Of a stretch of 64,000 bases of DNA, positions 26,588 to 35,396 are shown piece by piece. The translations under genes and the position numbers were made by a program. The number at the start of each line of letters is the position of its first letter. Position 1 is the first letter of the stretch. The stretch is from Phormidium tenue FACHB-886 (lineage in GTDB: Bacteria > Cyanobacteriota > Cyanobacteriia > Elainellales > Elainellaceae), in NCBI RefSeq assembly GCF_014764505.1, contig NZ_JACXWX010000020.1, positions 1 through 64,000 on the forward strand. Reading direction: 5' to 3'. The notes beneath the pieces are model-generated. The model ran no database searches, was not told the DNA's origin, and was given only the letters and a program-made list of their open reading frames with translations.

Positions 26588-27556
26588 TCAGCTGTATGTC
26601 GGTCTTTTGAAGCAACTCGTCCGGAGGGCATTCTGCTTACGACTCACTAGTGAAGTGGCTGAAGCAGGAAGCGAATTGCTTTTAACACATGTTAACTCTC
26701 GCGCCGGGGAGTTCAAGACAACAGGTTTGGAGGATAGCCTCAGCGCATTAGCATTTGCCTGCATTGAGTTAGGAAAGGATCCTGAACGAATTGCTTCGCC
26801 TAGTGCAATTGTTGCGGGTTCAGGTTCAGTAGCTAACTGTTGTTCTAGCACCTTACAGCAGCGGTCGTACTGTCGCAAAGCCGCTGTGCGCTGTCCTTGC
26901 CGTACTAGAAGCTGCATCAACCGCTGATGGGCTATTTCATTCCAGGGTTCAAGCTGAAGCTGTTTTTCCGTATACTGTTTTACCTTCTGCTCATCCTGCT
27001 GATGTTCGTAATAAGCAATTAGAGTTATACAAGCATCTACAACCAGTTGATGGAAGCGTTCACGGTTGAGCATTAACCAGGATTCAAAGGACTCGCTGCA
27101 CGGAAGCTGCATCCGATCGAGAAAGGGACCCCGATACAGCCCAACGGCTTGTTCTAAATCAGAGATGTGTTCTGGTCGAACTGCATCGGACTGCTTAGAA
27201 GGCTGAGGATGACGCTCAAGCAGCTGAGTGAGCCTTGCAATATCAAGCGTATGATGAGTGTTATCAAAACTGAGTTGAATCGTGTTGCGTGTCGTGAGGA
27301 ACAAGGGTGAGTGAATCCCATCTCCAAGTAGGTGGCGCAGGACAGACAAGGCTTTGCGAAGGTTGCTGCGAGCCTTTGATTCGCATTGGTCTGCCCAAAA
27401 CATCGCAGCTAGAGTATCCCGGTGATGAGGATAGTTCGATTCGGTTGCTAAATAAGCAAACAATGCCTTCACTTTCTCGTAGGGAAATGTGACGATCGGC
27501 TGTTCACTCACTATGACTTGCATACGTCCCAGAAATTCCAATCTCAGGTGAGTCAT
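26588..27556 (-). CDS. BTAD/SARP-type transcriptional regulator, probably C-terminally truncated
   Basis: 322 residues. The N-terminal winged helix (LRLEFLGRMQVIVSEQPIVT, KVKALFAYLATE, HRDTLAAMFWAD, ARSNLRKALSVLRHLLGD) and the bacterial transcriptional activator TPR domain (LEQAVGLYRGPFLDRM, YYEHQQDEQKVKQYTEKQL, QGQRTAALRQYDRCCKVLEQ) are complete. The end, SLPASATSLVSRKQNALR, is the point where full-length relatives enter an AAA/NB-ARC domain (LPxxxTxxVGRExEL) and run several hundred residues more. So the ATPase and TPR parts have been lost, probably by frameshift and deletion. The remaining DNA-binding half might still control the MFS gene downstream. Confidence 0.82.
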   Translation of the reverse strand: MTHLRLEFLGRMQVIVSEQPIVTFPYEKVKALFAYLATESNYPHHRDTLAAMFWADQCESKARSNLRKALSVLRHLLGDGIHSPLFLTTRNTIQLSFDNTHHTLDIARLTQLLERHPQPSKQSDAVRPEHISDLEQAVGLYRGPFLDRMQLPCSESFESWLMLNRERFHQLVVDACITLIAYYEHQQDEQKVKQYTEKQLQLEPWNEIAHQRLMQLLVRQGQRTAALRQYDRCCKVLEQQLATEPEPATIALGEAIRSGSFPNSMQANANALRLSSKPVVLNSPARELTCVKSNSLPASATSLVSRKQNALRTSCFKRPTYS

Positions 27557-28345
27557 GACGTTCTATCTCCTAGAAGCTGTTGGAGCAAATATTCAGTGAA
27601 GTTGGGTCGATTCAGCAGTTCAGATTCAAAGTAACCTAATGGGTTAACACTGCCAGTTGAAAAAAGTCATTAAAAGTCACATGGATAGGCGCAGAAACCT
27701 ATAAAGTACCCCCGTGGGTACTCTAGCGATTTTCAAGAGGATGTAATTTTTTGGTGTCAATCCACAACTTGCTCTCTAAGCTCTATTTCTTGTCAGATAA
27801 GAGTTGTAAGCGCTGAATGGACAAAACTTGCCATATGCACTTAAAATTCTAAAATTCACTGTTTACAAGAATTGTAGGCAGGCAGCAGGTCACGGATTGA
27901 CCCAAGAGAAATACAAATCCATTTTCAACGCCAAGCTTCATGACAAACTGCAAACGAGCAAACGAGTATCACGCTTGCCAGTCTGATATTAACGGCTTGA
28001 CAAATTAGATTATGTTTTGCTAAGACCCTGGTTGAACACGAATTGAATGAACGTGTATATTGGCCAGGCAGTATCAGGTATGGGTGAAGTGGACCGAGTG
28101 CGGTAAATAACTGGAGAGCAAAGGGTATGTGAGTCGTCCGATGCTAACATTAGTTTGAATTCAAAATGTACAAACCTGAGGAAATCGGTAAGAACAGAAC
28201 AAAATTCTGCAAAGATCTGAATATTGTATTATTTGGTTGCAGTTTTAATCTAATCTAGACAGAAGTATTACAAGCAAAAAATATGAAAACGCAGAAAGCT
28301 TTAGCAGCCTCTTTGCATCTCTTAGTTTAGACAGAAATTGATATA
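27557..28345. other. Non-coding stretch upstream of BTAD regulator
   Basis: About 790 bp with no coding frame I can support on either strand. The only structured element is the inverted repeat at 27705-27722, listed separately. The half nearer 28345 is AT-rich and follows the 3' end of the DUF928 gene. Confidence 0.4.
27705..27722. promoter_or_regulatory. GTACCC-type inverted repeat, possible metal-sensor operator
   Basis: AGTACCC (27705-27711) and GGGTACT (27716-27722) are exact complements around CCGT. The GC centre flanked by TA resembles the operators of CsoR/RcnR-type metal sensors. It lies about 150 bp before the BTAD regulator, and no metal gene is adjacent, so the function is a guess. 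Confidence 0.3.
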
Positions 28346-29116
28346 CTATTGATCCGCAGAAGTTGACTCTAAAGAAATCACTGAACCAAGTATTGGCTCT
28401 TGCGCTAAGTCCTCAGCCTCAATGGTTTGTAGAAGCGATCGCCACTTCTCGCGGAGTGCTGCATCCTGTGGCGATGTCTGTAGCTGAACTGCAACTTGTG
28501 CTAGAGCGTCATACCAAACATCAGGTGTTGCAGCGCTAATTTGACTTTCTCGCTCCGGCGTTAGCGCAACTCTCTGCACCATACCATTCACCGTTAGATC
28601 AGGCTGTACGTCTGTGCCGTCCCGACAATAAAGCTGAAAATACCAGCGATAATAGTTCCCCTCCTGCAGCGCGTATTCTGGCTGAGATGGCAGGGTAATG
28701 CTGATAATCCCAGGTTTTTGAGGAAGTGTAAAGCGAACTTGGTAAAGTCGCTGTTGTTCTCGCGGCCAAGTTAGAAGCGAAAATTCACCAAACTGAATTT
28801 GCTCGGCTCCAAACGGAACATAAAACAAAAAGGTGGGGGAATTAGTAGTTGTTAAAACTGGATTTTCAATTGGAATGAGCGCTCGCACCGAATTGTTGAG
28901 CGAATTACAGGACGAAGCATCTTGGGAGCCGAGTCCTCCACCAGGGCGAGTGTCATTTGGCGGCGGCTGAGACGGTGGCTGAGGAGGACTCTCGGCGATC
29001 GTAAAGTCAGGCATTTGTGCGATCGAGATTTGGGTTGAAGCAAGTTCAGCTAAAATAGTGCTTCCCAATGTGACTATCAACAGCAGCCAAGGTGTTGTCC
29101 GATTAAAATGATTCAT
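28346..29116 (-). CDS. DUF928 domain protein, exported
   Basis: 256 residues. Signal peptide or N-terminal anchor (TPWLLLIVTLGSTILAELAS), a proline-rich linker, then the DUF928 pattern: Gly-rich GGGLGSQDASSCNSL, ALIPIENPVLTTTNSPTFLF, YVP.GAEQIQFGEFSL, VRFTLPQKPGIISITLPSQP, and NYYRWYFQLYCRDG with VNGMVQRV. DUF928 proteins are cyanobacterial and uncharacterised. It is the last gene of a minus-strand operon, 28 bp after the CHAT-CHASE2 gene. The two Cys in conserved places (SSCN and YCRD) may form a disulfide. Confidence 0.85.
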   Translation of the reverse strand: MNHFNRTTPWLLLIVTLGSTILAELASTQISIAQMPDFTIAESPPQPPSQPPPNDTRPGGGLGSQDASSCNSLNNSVRALIPIENPVLTTTNSPTFLFYVPFGAEQIQFGEFSLLTWPREQQRLYQVRFTLPQKPGIISITLPSQPEYALQEGNYYRWYFQLYCRDGTDVQPDLTVNGMVQRVALTPERESQISAATPDVWYDALAQVAVQLQTSPQDAALREKWRSLLQTIEAEDLAQEPILGSVISLESTSADQ

Positions 29117-29144
29117 AATTGTCTAACTCCATCTGCAACAGAGA

Positions 29145-31580
29145 CTACTTATTACATTCACCTGCGCTTATTTGCCAATAGATAACAACTCCGATCGCGG
29201 TCAGAAATATGGCAAATAGAGTTGGAATCAACGGTAGCCAGCCACCTTGAGTGAAACCGACCAAACACAGTTGATAAACTCCAACCAGCAAAACCGCAAC
29301 TGCAATGCCCAACTGTAGCGGATGCGATCGCATCCTTTGAACTAATGCACCAGCGACCAGCGACCCAGCCAAAATCCAGACTGCATCACCCCACTGAAAA
29401 TTGCGCCATTGCGGCAGCCCCCAAATCAGCGATCGCTTGTCTAACACCGCACTCAAGAGCTGGCTCACCATATGGGCATGAACCCAAACGCCTGCCATCT
29501 CCCCATAGGGCGTATTAAAAGTGTCTCTGGCAACCGGAGCCGTGTAGCCGATCAAAACGATGCGATCGCGCACCATGTCAGCCGTGACCTGTCCGCTCAA
29601 CACCTGCTGAAGCGAAACCTTTTGTCCGGGAGGTGCAGCACGATAATTCAGCATAATGTGATTTGTGCCATCGAGTGACTGATAGCCGCCAAAGCGAGTC
29701 GGTAGCGGATGAAAGACAACTGAGCCAAACTGCCACTGCTGCTGAGCGTTTGGCTGTAAGGGCGCAATTTTGGCATCGCTTAAGAATCGATAGGCTAGCT
29801 GAAAGCTGAAACTGTAGGGCGTTGCACAAGCTGAGCGAAACGGAGCCAGGTTGGGGTCATAAGTCAGCAGATGACGACGAACGCTTTGTCCGCCAGATAC
29901 CGGGGGCTCGGTTTGAATATCGCTACGAGATGAAGGCTGCAATTGACCCAACCGATCGGTAATGAAGTTGCTAAATCCCATCTGCTCAACCTGCTGAGTT
30001 ACCGAAAATTCTGGCGGAGCAGCATAGTTTTGATCGGCTTGATTAAACGCACAAACCGTCAGTAGTTTAGGATTCCGCTGGAATTGTGTAATTAAGTCTT
30101 GTCGTCCTTCGCCTCGCGGCTGAAAGCGATGCATATCGAAGCCAATCGCCACAGGCTCTAAAGGTTGGAGGGCAGCGATCGTTTTCACCAAGGTTGCGTC
30201 TGTGAGCGGATACCCGCCCTGCTGGTTCACATCTGCTTGCGTCACTTCAACCACTAAGATCCGGGGATCAAGCACCTCCGCTGGACGCGAACGCATCTGG
30301 TGATCATAAGCAGCTAGCTCGACTGTCTGTAGCACTCCTGTCGATCGAAGCAGCAGTAGGGTAAAAGTGACTGCAAGGCAAATCCAAACCATGGCTGACT
30401 GTCGCCAGCAGTGCCGCTGACTGGGAAAAGACAACGGCTGGGGAACTGCCGAGGGCTGCTGACTGGGAAAAGACAACGACGGGGGGGCTGCGGGGGGCTG
30501 TCCGCGGAGGGTGAGCCAGTTGGGGGGCGTGACGATCGGATTTTGAAAGATGATGGGCAGCCAGCTAGCACAGGGAAATTGGTGTTCTAAACCCTGCAAG
30601 CGTTCTCTCGCCTGCCGTTCTGCCAGATACAGCGGCTCACCGGCAGCAAACGCTTCCAGAAAATACTGCAGGAAAACAGCTGCCACCTCATCGCTGACAG
30701 GCTCTCGCATGACGATCATTTGGGGAATGCGGAGCTGATGCAGTTCTTGCGCCAATCCTAATCCATCGCAAGAATTGAAAATGGCTAGCTGCAAACCGTG
30801 ATCGATCGCTTTGCGTAACCCATACTTCAGTTCTGCAAGGGTGAGGCTATCGGTTTGGTTAATGTAAATGCGTCCCGTTTCGCCCTCGGTTCTGCTATGG
30901 CCCGCAAAGAACAGAATATCCCATGGTTCTTTCCAAAGACGATCGTTCAACTGCTGGCGATCTGGCTCAACTAAAAACTCAACTGCGGCATCCGGGAGCT
31001 GTTCCAAAATCTGGCGATCGCGCTCCAGTTCGATGCCCTGGCTATTGCCTAGAATTGCGAGGACTTTAACCGTCTGCTTGCCGGGAATTGTCCTGCAGTT
31101 GTGAATCGCTTCGTATTCAGGCGCACTCAATGCCACTTCTGCTTTAGGATAGCGTTCAAAAAAATCCCATTCGTGCCAAGGCAGCTTTTGCAGGCTCAGA
31201 TCGTCTGTGCGAATTAAAAACCGAATGGTGTCGTTGCGGCTAAATTCTTCGCGCAGGCGGCGATCGATGGATTGAAAGGATTCTGCGTTCAGCCAGCTTT
31301 GGAAGCGCTCGCGCAGCACTACCGCCGATTCTTGACATTCTGCAATGCGACGGTTGAGCGAGCCTTTATGAATGATTTTTTGTCCCTTAATCCGCAGCGG
31401 CGTTCCCAAAGAGCGGTAAGCGTGTTGCCAATGGTGCTGAATCTGCGCTGCAACGTCCGGAGAAGGCGGCAAATAGCCTTTTACCTTTAAGGTTTGCAGC
31501 TCCGCTCGAATCTCCAGCGTGGCGCGAAAGCCCGCTGTTCTCAAATCTCCTTCTAGTTCCAAAACAACAAGTTTATCCAC
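29145..31580 (-). CDS. CHAT-CHASE2 membrane protein
   Basis: 811 residues. The N-terminal caspase-like CHAT domain keeps both catalytic residues: His in ILFFAGHSRTEG and Cys in AIFNSCDGLGLA. A proline/serine linker and one membrane helix (MVWICLAVTFTLLLL) lead to a CHASE2 sensor domain (DHQMRSRPAEVLDPRILVVE, IGFDMHRF, VLIGYTAPVARDTFNTPYG), then three C-terminal membrane helices. CHASE2 should face the periplasm and CHAT the cytosol. This is a sensor with a protease-like output in place of a kinase. It sits between DUF1822 (47 bp upstream) and DUF928. Confidence 0.92.
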   Translation of the reverse strand: MDKLVVLELEGDLRTAGFRATLEIRAELQTLKVKGYLPPSPDVAAQIQHHWQHAYRSLGTPLRIKGQKIIHKGSLNRRIAECQESAVVLRERFQSWLNAESFQSIDRRLREEFSRNDTIRFLIRTDDLSLQKLPWHEWDFFERYPKAEVALSAPEYEAIHNCRTIPGKQTVKVLAILGNSQGIELERDRQILEQLPDAAVEFLVEPDRQQLNDRLWKEPWDILFFAGHSRTEGETGRIYINQTDSLTLAELKYGLRKAIDHGLQLAIFNSCDGLGLAQELHQLRIPQMIVMREPVSDEVAAVFLQYFLEAFAAGEPLYLAERQARERLQGLEHQFPCASWLPIIFQNPIVTPPNWLTLRGQPPAAPPSLSFPSQQPSAVPQPLSFPSQRHCWRQSAMVWICLAVTFTLLLLRSTGVLQTVELAAYDHQMRSRPAEVLDPRILVVEVTQADVNQQGGYPLTDATLVKTIAALQPLEPVAIGFDMHRFQPRGEGRQDLITQFQRNPKLLTVCAFNQADQNYAAPPEFSVTQQVEQMGFSNFITDRLGQLQPSSRSDIQTEPPVSGGQSVRRHLLTYDPNLAPFRSACATPYSFSFQLAYRFLSDAKIAPLQPNAQQQWQFGSVVFHPLPTRFGGYQSLDGTNHIMLNYRAAPPGQKVSLQQVLSGQVTADMVRDRIVLIGYTAPVARDTFNTPYGEMAGVWVHAHMVSQLLSAVLDKRSLIWGLPQWRNFQWGDAVWILAGSLVAGALVQRMRSHPLQLGIAVAVLLVGVYQLCLVGFTQGGWLPLIPTLFAIFLTAIGVVIYWQISAGECNK

Positions 31581-31627
31581 TGACGATCGATCTTCTCGCT
31601 CACGGCGGTGTAGCAGCTAATTTCTAA

Positions 31628-32620
31628 CTAAATCTCAAACATTTCAATGATGTGATGCTCCTGTAGGCTAATTTTGATACTGAATCGTTCTCCAGCCTCA
31701 CCTGTAAACTGAAACTCTAATCCTTCACTGTTGCTGCTTTCTGCTTGTAGAACTGTTTTTCCAGCTTCGTCAATTACTGAAAGATATAGCGATCGCGGCA
31801 AGTACACCTCCTTACCGGTAGGATATAGCTCCATCTTAATTTGGTATTCAGCAGCGGTCTTTGGCAAAATCTCCATCAAGAACAGGACTTGCACTTCGGG
31901 CGCGTCTCCCAGTGCTAAGAACTTGCCGTACTTAGCGCCTGCTATAGAGCAATCAAAGGGCTGGAACGTGGTAGGGGTACGAAAGCTCAAAGCGAGCTGC
32001 CCTTGTGGCTCCATCAGCGCTTCCAAAGTCTGCCAGCCTGATTCAGCTATGTTTTGCAGCCACCGGCTCAACACCGCAGGCCGAGCAGAAACAGGCTGAG
32101 CGGCAGCCAAGCAACTTAGATACTCTGGCAGGCGATCAATGGGCTGCAGTCTATCCAGCGGCAAGCTTTCTGTTTCTACATTCGATACAAATCCGAGCAG
32201 GGCCGCTTCGGTCAGGTCAGCGTTGAGCTGAACAACGATGTAGCCAATTCGTTCACGCCACACCTGAGGAGGGACAAAACAAACGTCGGTATCCGGAAGC
32301 ACAGCACGGCACTCTAAATGTCCTAAATCATTCACCCACAAATCTGCCGTATCGACTAATACCTGTAGGGCGAGATCCCAACTATGGCTTTGCTCTAGGC
32401 TGGTTTGTATTCCCAAACAGGTGAGGTAAAACTTCACAGCTTGGACACTCAACGTGTTTAAATAAATCTGCCTAGCTTTTTGAAGATCAAGATGCTGCTG
32501 ATAAAATCTTTCTGCAACCTGATGATTGGCTGTAGTGAGTGGAACGGTAAACGGAAGCGTGTTAGTTTGAGGGTTGAGCATAACAAAGTGGCTCGAACTG
32601 ATTTCACTGAGTTGGGTCAT
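31628..32620 (-). CDS. DUF1822 family protein
   Basis: 330 residues, matching the DUF1822 family of cyanobacteria: FTVPLTTANHQVAERFYQQH, the segment KARQIYLNTLSVQAVKFYL, LGIQTSLEQSHSWD, LWVNDLGHLECRAVLP, and WRERIGYIVVQLNADLTEAA, followed by LLGFV. The family function is unknown. Its ATG overlaps the stop of the sigma-like gene by one base (TAATG), so the two are translationally coupled. The C-terminal region reads as beta-sandwich (EVQVLFLMEILPKT, YLSVIDEAGKTVLQAES). Confidence 0.87.
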   Translation of the reverse strand: MTQLSEISSSHFVMLNPQTNTLPFTVPLTTANHQVAERFYQQHLDLQKARQIYLNTLSVQAVKFYLTCLGIQTSLEQSHSWDLALQVLVDTADLWVNDLGHLECRAVLPDTDVCFVPPQVWRERIGYIVVQLNADLTEAALLGFVSNVETESLPLDRLQPIDRLPEYLSCLAAAQPVSARPAVLSRWLQNIAESGWQTLEALMEPQGQLALSFRTPTTFQPFDCSIAGAKYGKFLALGDAPEVQVLFLMEILPKTAAEYQIKMELYPTGKEVYLPRSLYLSVIDEAGKTVLQAESSNSEGLEFQFTGEAGERFSIKISLQEHHIIEMFEI

Positions 32621-33267
32621 TAAGATAGGTATTCTCTAAACTTAGAAGCAAATTTAGTCAGGCAACGCAGATAAAAAGAACTTAGCGTCACAACTTTCAC
32701 ATCGAGCTCTCCTGAAATTTCTTTCCAGGAATACCCTTCTAGAAAACGTAAAGCAATGTATTGGAAATTTGCTGCTGGCTTTTGTTCAATATGAGTGTTT
32801 TGAAATAGACCATCGTAATCCTCCTGAATGTAGTGGATAATTTCTTCTGAAAGAGAAGCGCTAGCGTGCGATCGTAGTTCGATAGGATTTTGCTTCTCCA
32901 ACACTTCTAAGGTCATTCGCCTGACGGGTGAGCGAGCGACTCCTTTTGGTGCAACAGGCATGAGATCCCGACTTGCCTCAATGAAAAACCGTCGCTTCAT
33001 TAGAAAGTTTGCCCATTGCAGCACCTCCAACTCTGGATTGTATTGGTCAATTTTTTCACATAGATATAGAAACAATCGTTGCTGAGCTTCCGCATAAATT
33101 TCCTCATAGGCTCCAGAAAACTGCCCTGAATGAGGACGAACTAGCTTTCTGGATTGGTAAATTATGCTCACAAGCCGAGCGAGCGATCGCTGCCGTTGCG
33201 AACTGTTGAGAGGATGCTGCTGAGCTTCCACTGCGAGTTGCTTGAGTTGTTCGTCTAAGTCCATCAT
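32620..33267 (-). CDS. Sigma-70-like protein
   Basis: About 215 residues. It has a sigma-70 region 2-like helical part (SLARLVSIIYQSRKLVRP, YEEIYAEAQQRLFLYLCEKI, ELEVLQWANFLMKRRFF) and a region 4-like helix-turn-helix (FQYIALRFLEGYSWKEISGE, then LDVKVVTLSSFYLRCL). It resembles the divergent sigma-like proteins that cyanobacteria encode next to DUF1822 and CHASE2 genes. Two adjacent ATGs at 33267 and 33264 are where homologues begin; the frame is open to 33348. It is first in the operon and may regulate it (inference). Region 2 is degenerate relative to true sigma factors, so core binding is uncertain. Confidence 0.8.
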   Translation of the reverse strand: MMDLDEQLKQLAVEAQQHPLNSSQRQRSLARLVSIIYQSRKLVRPHSGQFSGAYEEIYAEAQQRLFLYLCEKIDQYNPELEVLQWANFLMKRRFFIEASRDLMPVAPKGVARSPVRRMTLEVLEKQNPIELRSHASASLSEEIIHYIQEDYDGLFQNTHIEQKPAANFQYIALRFLEGYSWKEISGELDVKVVTLSSFYLRCLTKFASKFREYLS

Positions 33268-33373
33268 GAGGTCAAACGAGGCCAAGAACTCTACTAGCAA
33301 TTCTCTAAAAGCTATTCGCCGATTAGAGCCTTGTATTCTGCGAATCATTAAAAACGTTACAAAAATACATTTT

Positions 33374-33610
33374 TCACTTGCTATAGTCTGAAAAAGAGGT
33401 TAACTCCGATCGCTTTCCGCTTTGGTAATGGTTGAACTCTAGTCGCTCAGGTAAGCTGACTAGTCCTCGTTTGAGCGCCACCATCACGGCTTGAGTGCCA
33501 TCATTACCATTCAGTTTGCTAAGAATATTATTAACGTGAGATTTAACCGTTTCTTCTGTAATTTGCAGCGTTGCCCCAATCTGCAAATTACTAGGCTTGT
33601 TGAGAAATAC
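33374..33610 (-). pseudogene. LuxR-type response regulator, C-terminal remnant
   Basis: Only the second half of the LuxR helix-turn-helix remains: SNLQIGATLQITEETVKSHV, NNILSKLNGNDGTQAVMVAL, then KRGLVSL. No receiver domain is upstream; the sequence breaks at the preceding Lys-Pro and is replaced by an IS relic. An intact two-component gene once stood here. Confidence 0.7.
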
Positions 33611-33663
33611 TACTCCAAGCGGCAAATAGTTAACAAAGGAGAGTAGGCAATTCAGCAGAAGCC

Positions 33664-33845
33664 ATGAAAAAGATGCTCGCCACCTTCCTGCCGAAGCGCA
33701 AGAAGCCCTGCGCTATCGAGTCGTCAAGGCGGTAGAAAATGGTATGAGCCAATTCAGAAGCAGCTCGCGTCTTCCAAGTTTCGCGCACCGCCGTGCACCA
33801 CTGTTGTACGACGCTTTTTCCATGAAAAACATGTTGCTTACGCAA
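33664..33845 (+). pseudogene. Transposase N-terminal relic (IS630-like)
   Basis: Allowing one lost A at 33667 and one extra T near 33753, the frame reads HLPAEAQEALRYRVVKAVEN, then GMSQ and EAARVFQVSRTAVHH, the helix-turn-helix front of a common cyanobacterial IS630-type transposase. The DDE core is missing. It interrupts the response-regulator remnant next to it. Confidence 0.6.
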
Positions 33846-33861
33846 CCCAGTAAAGTGTTCA

Positions 33862-34026
33862 CTATTTCCTGCTGTAGTTAGTGGCAGGTAGAAAACCAGG
33901 TAGGAGCATCAAGGTCGAACTTGGAAAGACCCGATAACGGATCGGATAGCGATCGCTCAAGTCTTGCTCTACTAAAATTTCGCCCAACTCACCTGACGTT
34001 AATAGAAACTCATTGCGATGATGCCT
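33862..34026 (-). pseudogene. Short gene fragment, family unknown
   Basis: A stop-free minus-strand frame ending at TAG 33862-33864 encodes NEFLLTSGELGEILVEQDLS, DRYPIRYRVFPSSTLMLLPG and FLPATN. It contains a GCGATCGC and reads like protein, but there is no start codon with a ribosome-binding site and a stop lies just upstream. The rest of the 33846-34228 gap shows nothing else. Confidence 0.3.
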
Positions 34027-34228
34027 TCACTCGTAGCGCAACTAGAAATGTCCTACGCCCATGATGGTTTAGATTGGGCTGAAATGTAACGAAATAATTC
34101 GATGCTGGTAGTGCTGCAGAATCTTATCCTGTATTCTCCGAAGTTCTTTAGGAGGGTAAACACGCTAACAATTCTGTCCCATGTGAGAACACTTAGTCAG
34201 CATATTGAAAACCCAAGGAGAAAGAATC

Positions 34229-34717
34229 ATGGCATATAGTTCGAGAATGCATTCTGACAATTCTCTAGTAGGTACAAATAACGATGACATACTGCGTGTA
34301 TTAGATAGGAATGGACGCCTATTCGGTTTGGCAGGTAATGACAGATTGTTTGGCAATGTTGGTAACGATGTTTTAGTCGGAGGAACAGGGGATGATAGTC
34401 TCTTTGGGAATGATGGCAACGACATCCTAGTTGGCACTAATTTCTCGGCTGGTAGTGCTAACCAAATAGATAAACTTGCTGGTGGCTTGGGAGCTGACAC
34501 ATTTGTGCTGGAAGATGCCTCGACTGCTATTATTCAGGACTTTCTGAGCTCTGAGCGCGATAAGATTCGGCTTAAAGGCAAGGTGGCAGATTACAGTTTG
34601 AAGGTTTCAGAATCCTTTACTTTGATTACCTTGAAGAATGTAGATGGCTCGACTAATGTGATTGGGCAGGTTAACGGAACTAATTTGTCATTTGCTCAAG
34701 ATTTTGTATTTGGTTAA
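34229..34717 (+). CDS. RTX-type calcium-binding protein
   Basis: 162 residues. Four glycine-rich nonapeptide repeats (GLAGNDRLF, GNVGNDVLV, GGTGDDSLF, GNDGNDILV) form a calcium-binding parallel beta roll. They are followed by the usual C-terminal part: LAGGLGADTFVLED, IIQDFLSSERDKIRL and strands to VIGQVNGTNLSFAQDFVFG. No N-terminal signal peptide is present, in keeping with type I secretion of such proteins through a C-terminal signal. AAGGAG lies 8 bp before ATG 34229. It is followed 25 bp later by the LysE gene. Confidence 0.88.
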   Translation: MAYSSRMHSDNSLVGTNNDDILRVLDRNGRLFGLAGNDRLFGNVGNDVLVGGTGDDSLFGNDGNDILVGTNFSAGSANQIDKLAGGLGADTFVLEDASTAIIQDFLSSERDKIRLKGKVADYSLKVSESFTLITLKNVDGSTNVIGQVNGTNLSFAQDFVFG

Positions 34718-34742
34718 AGCAAAGAGAGCTTAACAAATTACT

Positions 34743-35393
34743 ATGAGTCAATCACCTATTGGACTGTTAGGGCAAGGAATTTTCATTGGTTTAGCGATTG
34801 CTGTTCCCGTTGGTCCTATCAGTATTTTATGTATTCAGCGATCGCTCAAAGCAGGATTTGCTTCAGGATTAGTCAGTGGTTTAGGAGCCTCTACTGGTGA
34901 TACAATCTACGCGTGCATCGGTGTGTTTGGTTTGAACCTGATTGCAACCAGTTTTGTAAACCAAAAAATATGGTTTGGCTTAATTGGTGGTATATTTCTG
35001 TGCTACTTGGGAATTAAAACCTTCCTGGAGAAACCTGCGGTTTGCATGGATGAAAACAGTTCTTTGGCACAAGCTTCAATTAGAAAAGAAAACCTTCTAG
35101 GAGATTACATCACAACTCTGGCGCTGGATCTAATTAATCCAATCACCATACTAATCTTCACGACAGTATTTGCTGAGTCATATACCAAAACTGTTTATTC
35201 GAGTTCTATGGCTGGCGGATTCTTCATTATAGGTGTATTTATCAGTACGGCACTTTGGAGAATTTGTCTGACTGGAATTGCCAAATGTTTGAGCGGCGGG
35301 TTAAATTCTCGGCAGCTTCAAAGGATTAATCAGGTTGCTGGTACCACTATATCCACATTTGGCTGTGCTTCTATTTACTCAGCCTTAAATTAG
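34743..35393 (+). CDS. LysE/RhtB-family exporter
   Basis: 216 residues, six predicted membrane helices. The family signature GQGIFIGLAIAVPVGPISIL is at the N-terminus, with CIQRSLKAGFASGLVSGLGA and STGDTIYA next, then GIKTFLEKP and the second half ALDLINPITILIFTTVF. LysE-type proteins export basic or neutral amino acids. A decayed second copy follows, and an ornithine-decarboxylase-like gene lies less than 1 kb away, which suggests that the exported compound may be a basic amino acid or amine (inference). Confidence 0.9.
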   Translation: MSQSPIGLLGQGIFIGLAIAVPVGPISILCIQRSLKAGFASGLVSGLGASTGDTIYACIGVFGLNLIATSFVNQKIWFGLIGGIFLCYLGIKTFLEKPAVCMDENSSLAQASIRKENLLGDYITTLALDLINPITILIFTTVFAESYTKTVYSSSMAGGFFIIGVFISTALWRICLTGIAKCLSGGLNSRQLQRINQVAGTTISTFGCASIYSALN

Positions 35394-35396
35394 CGG

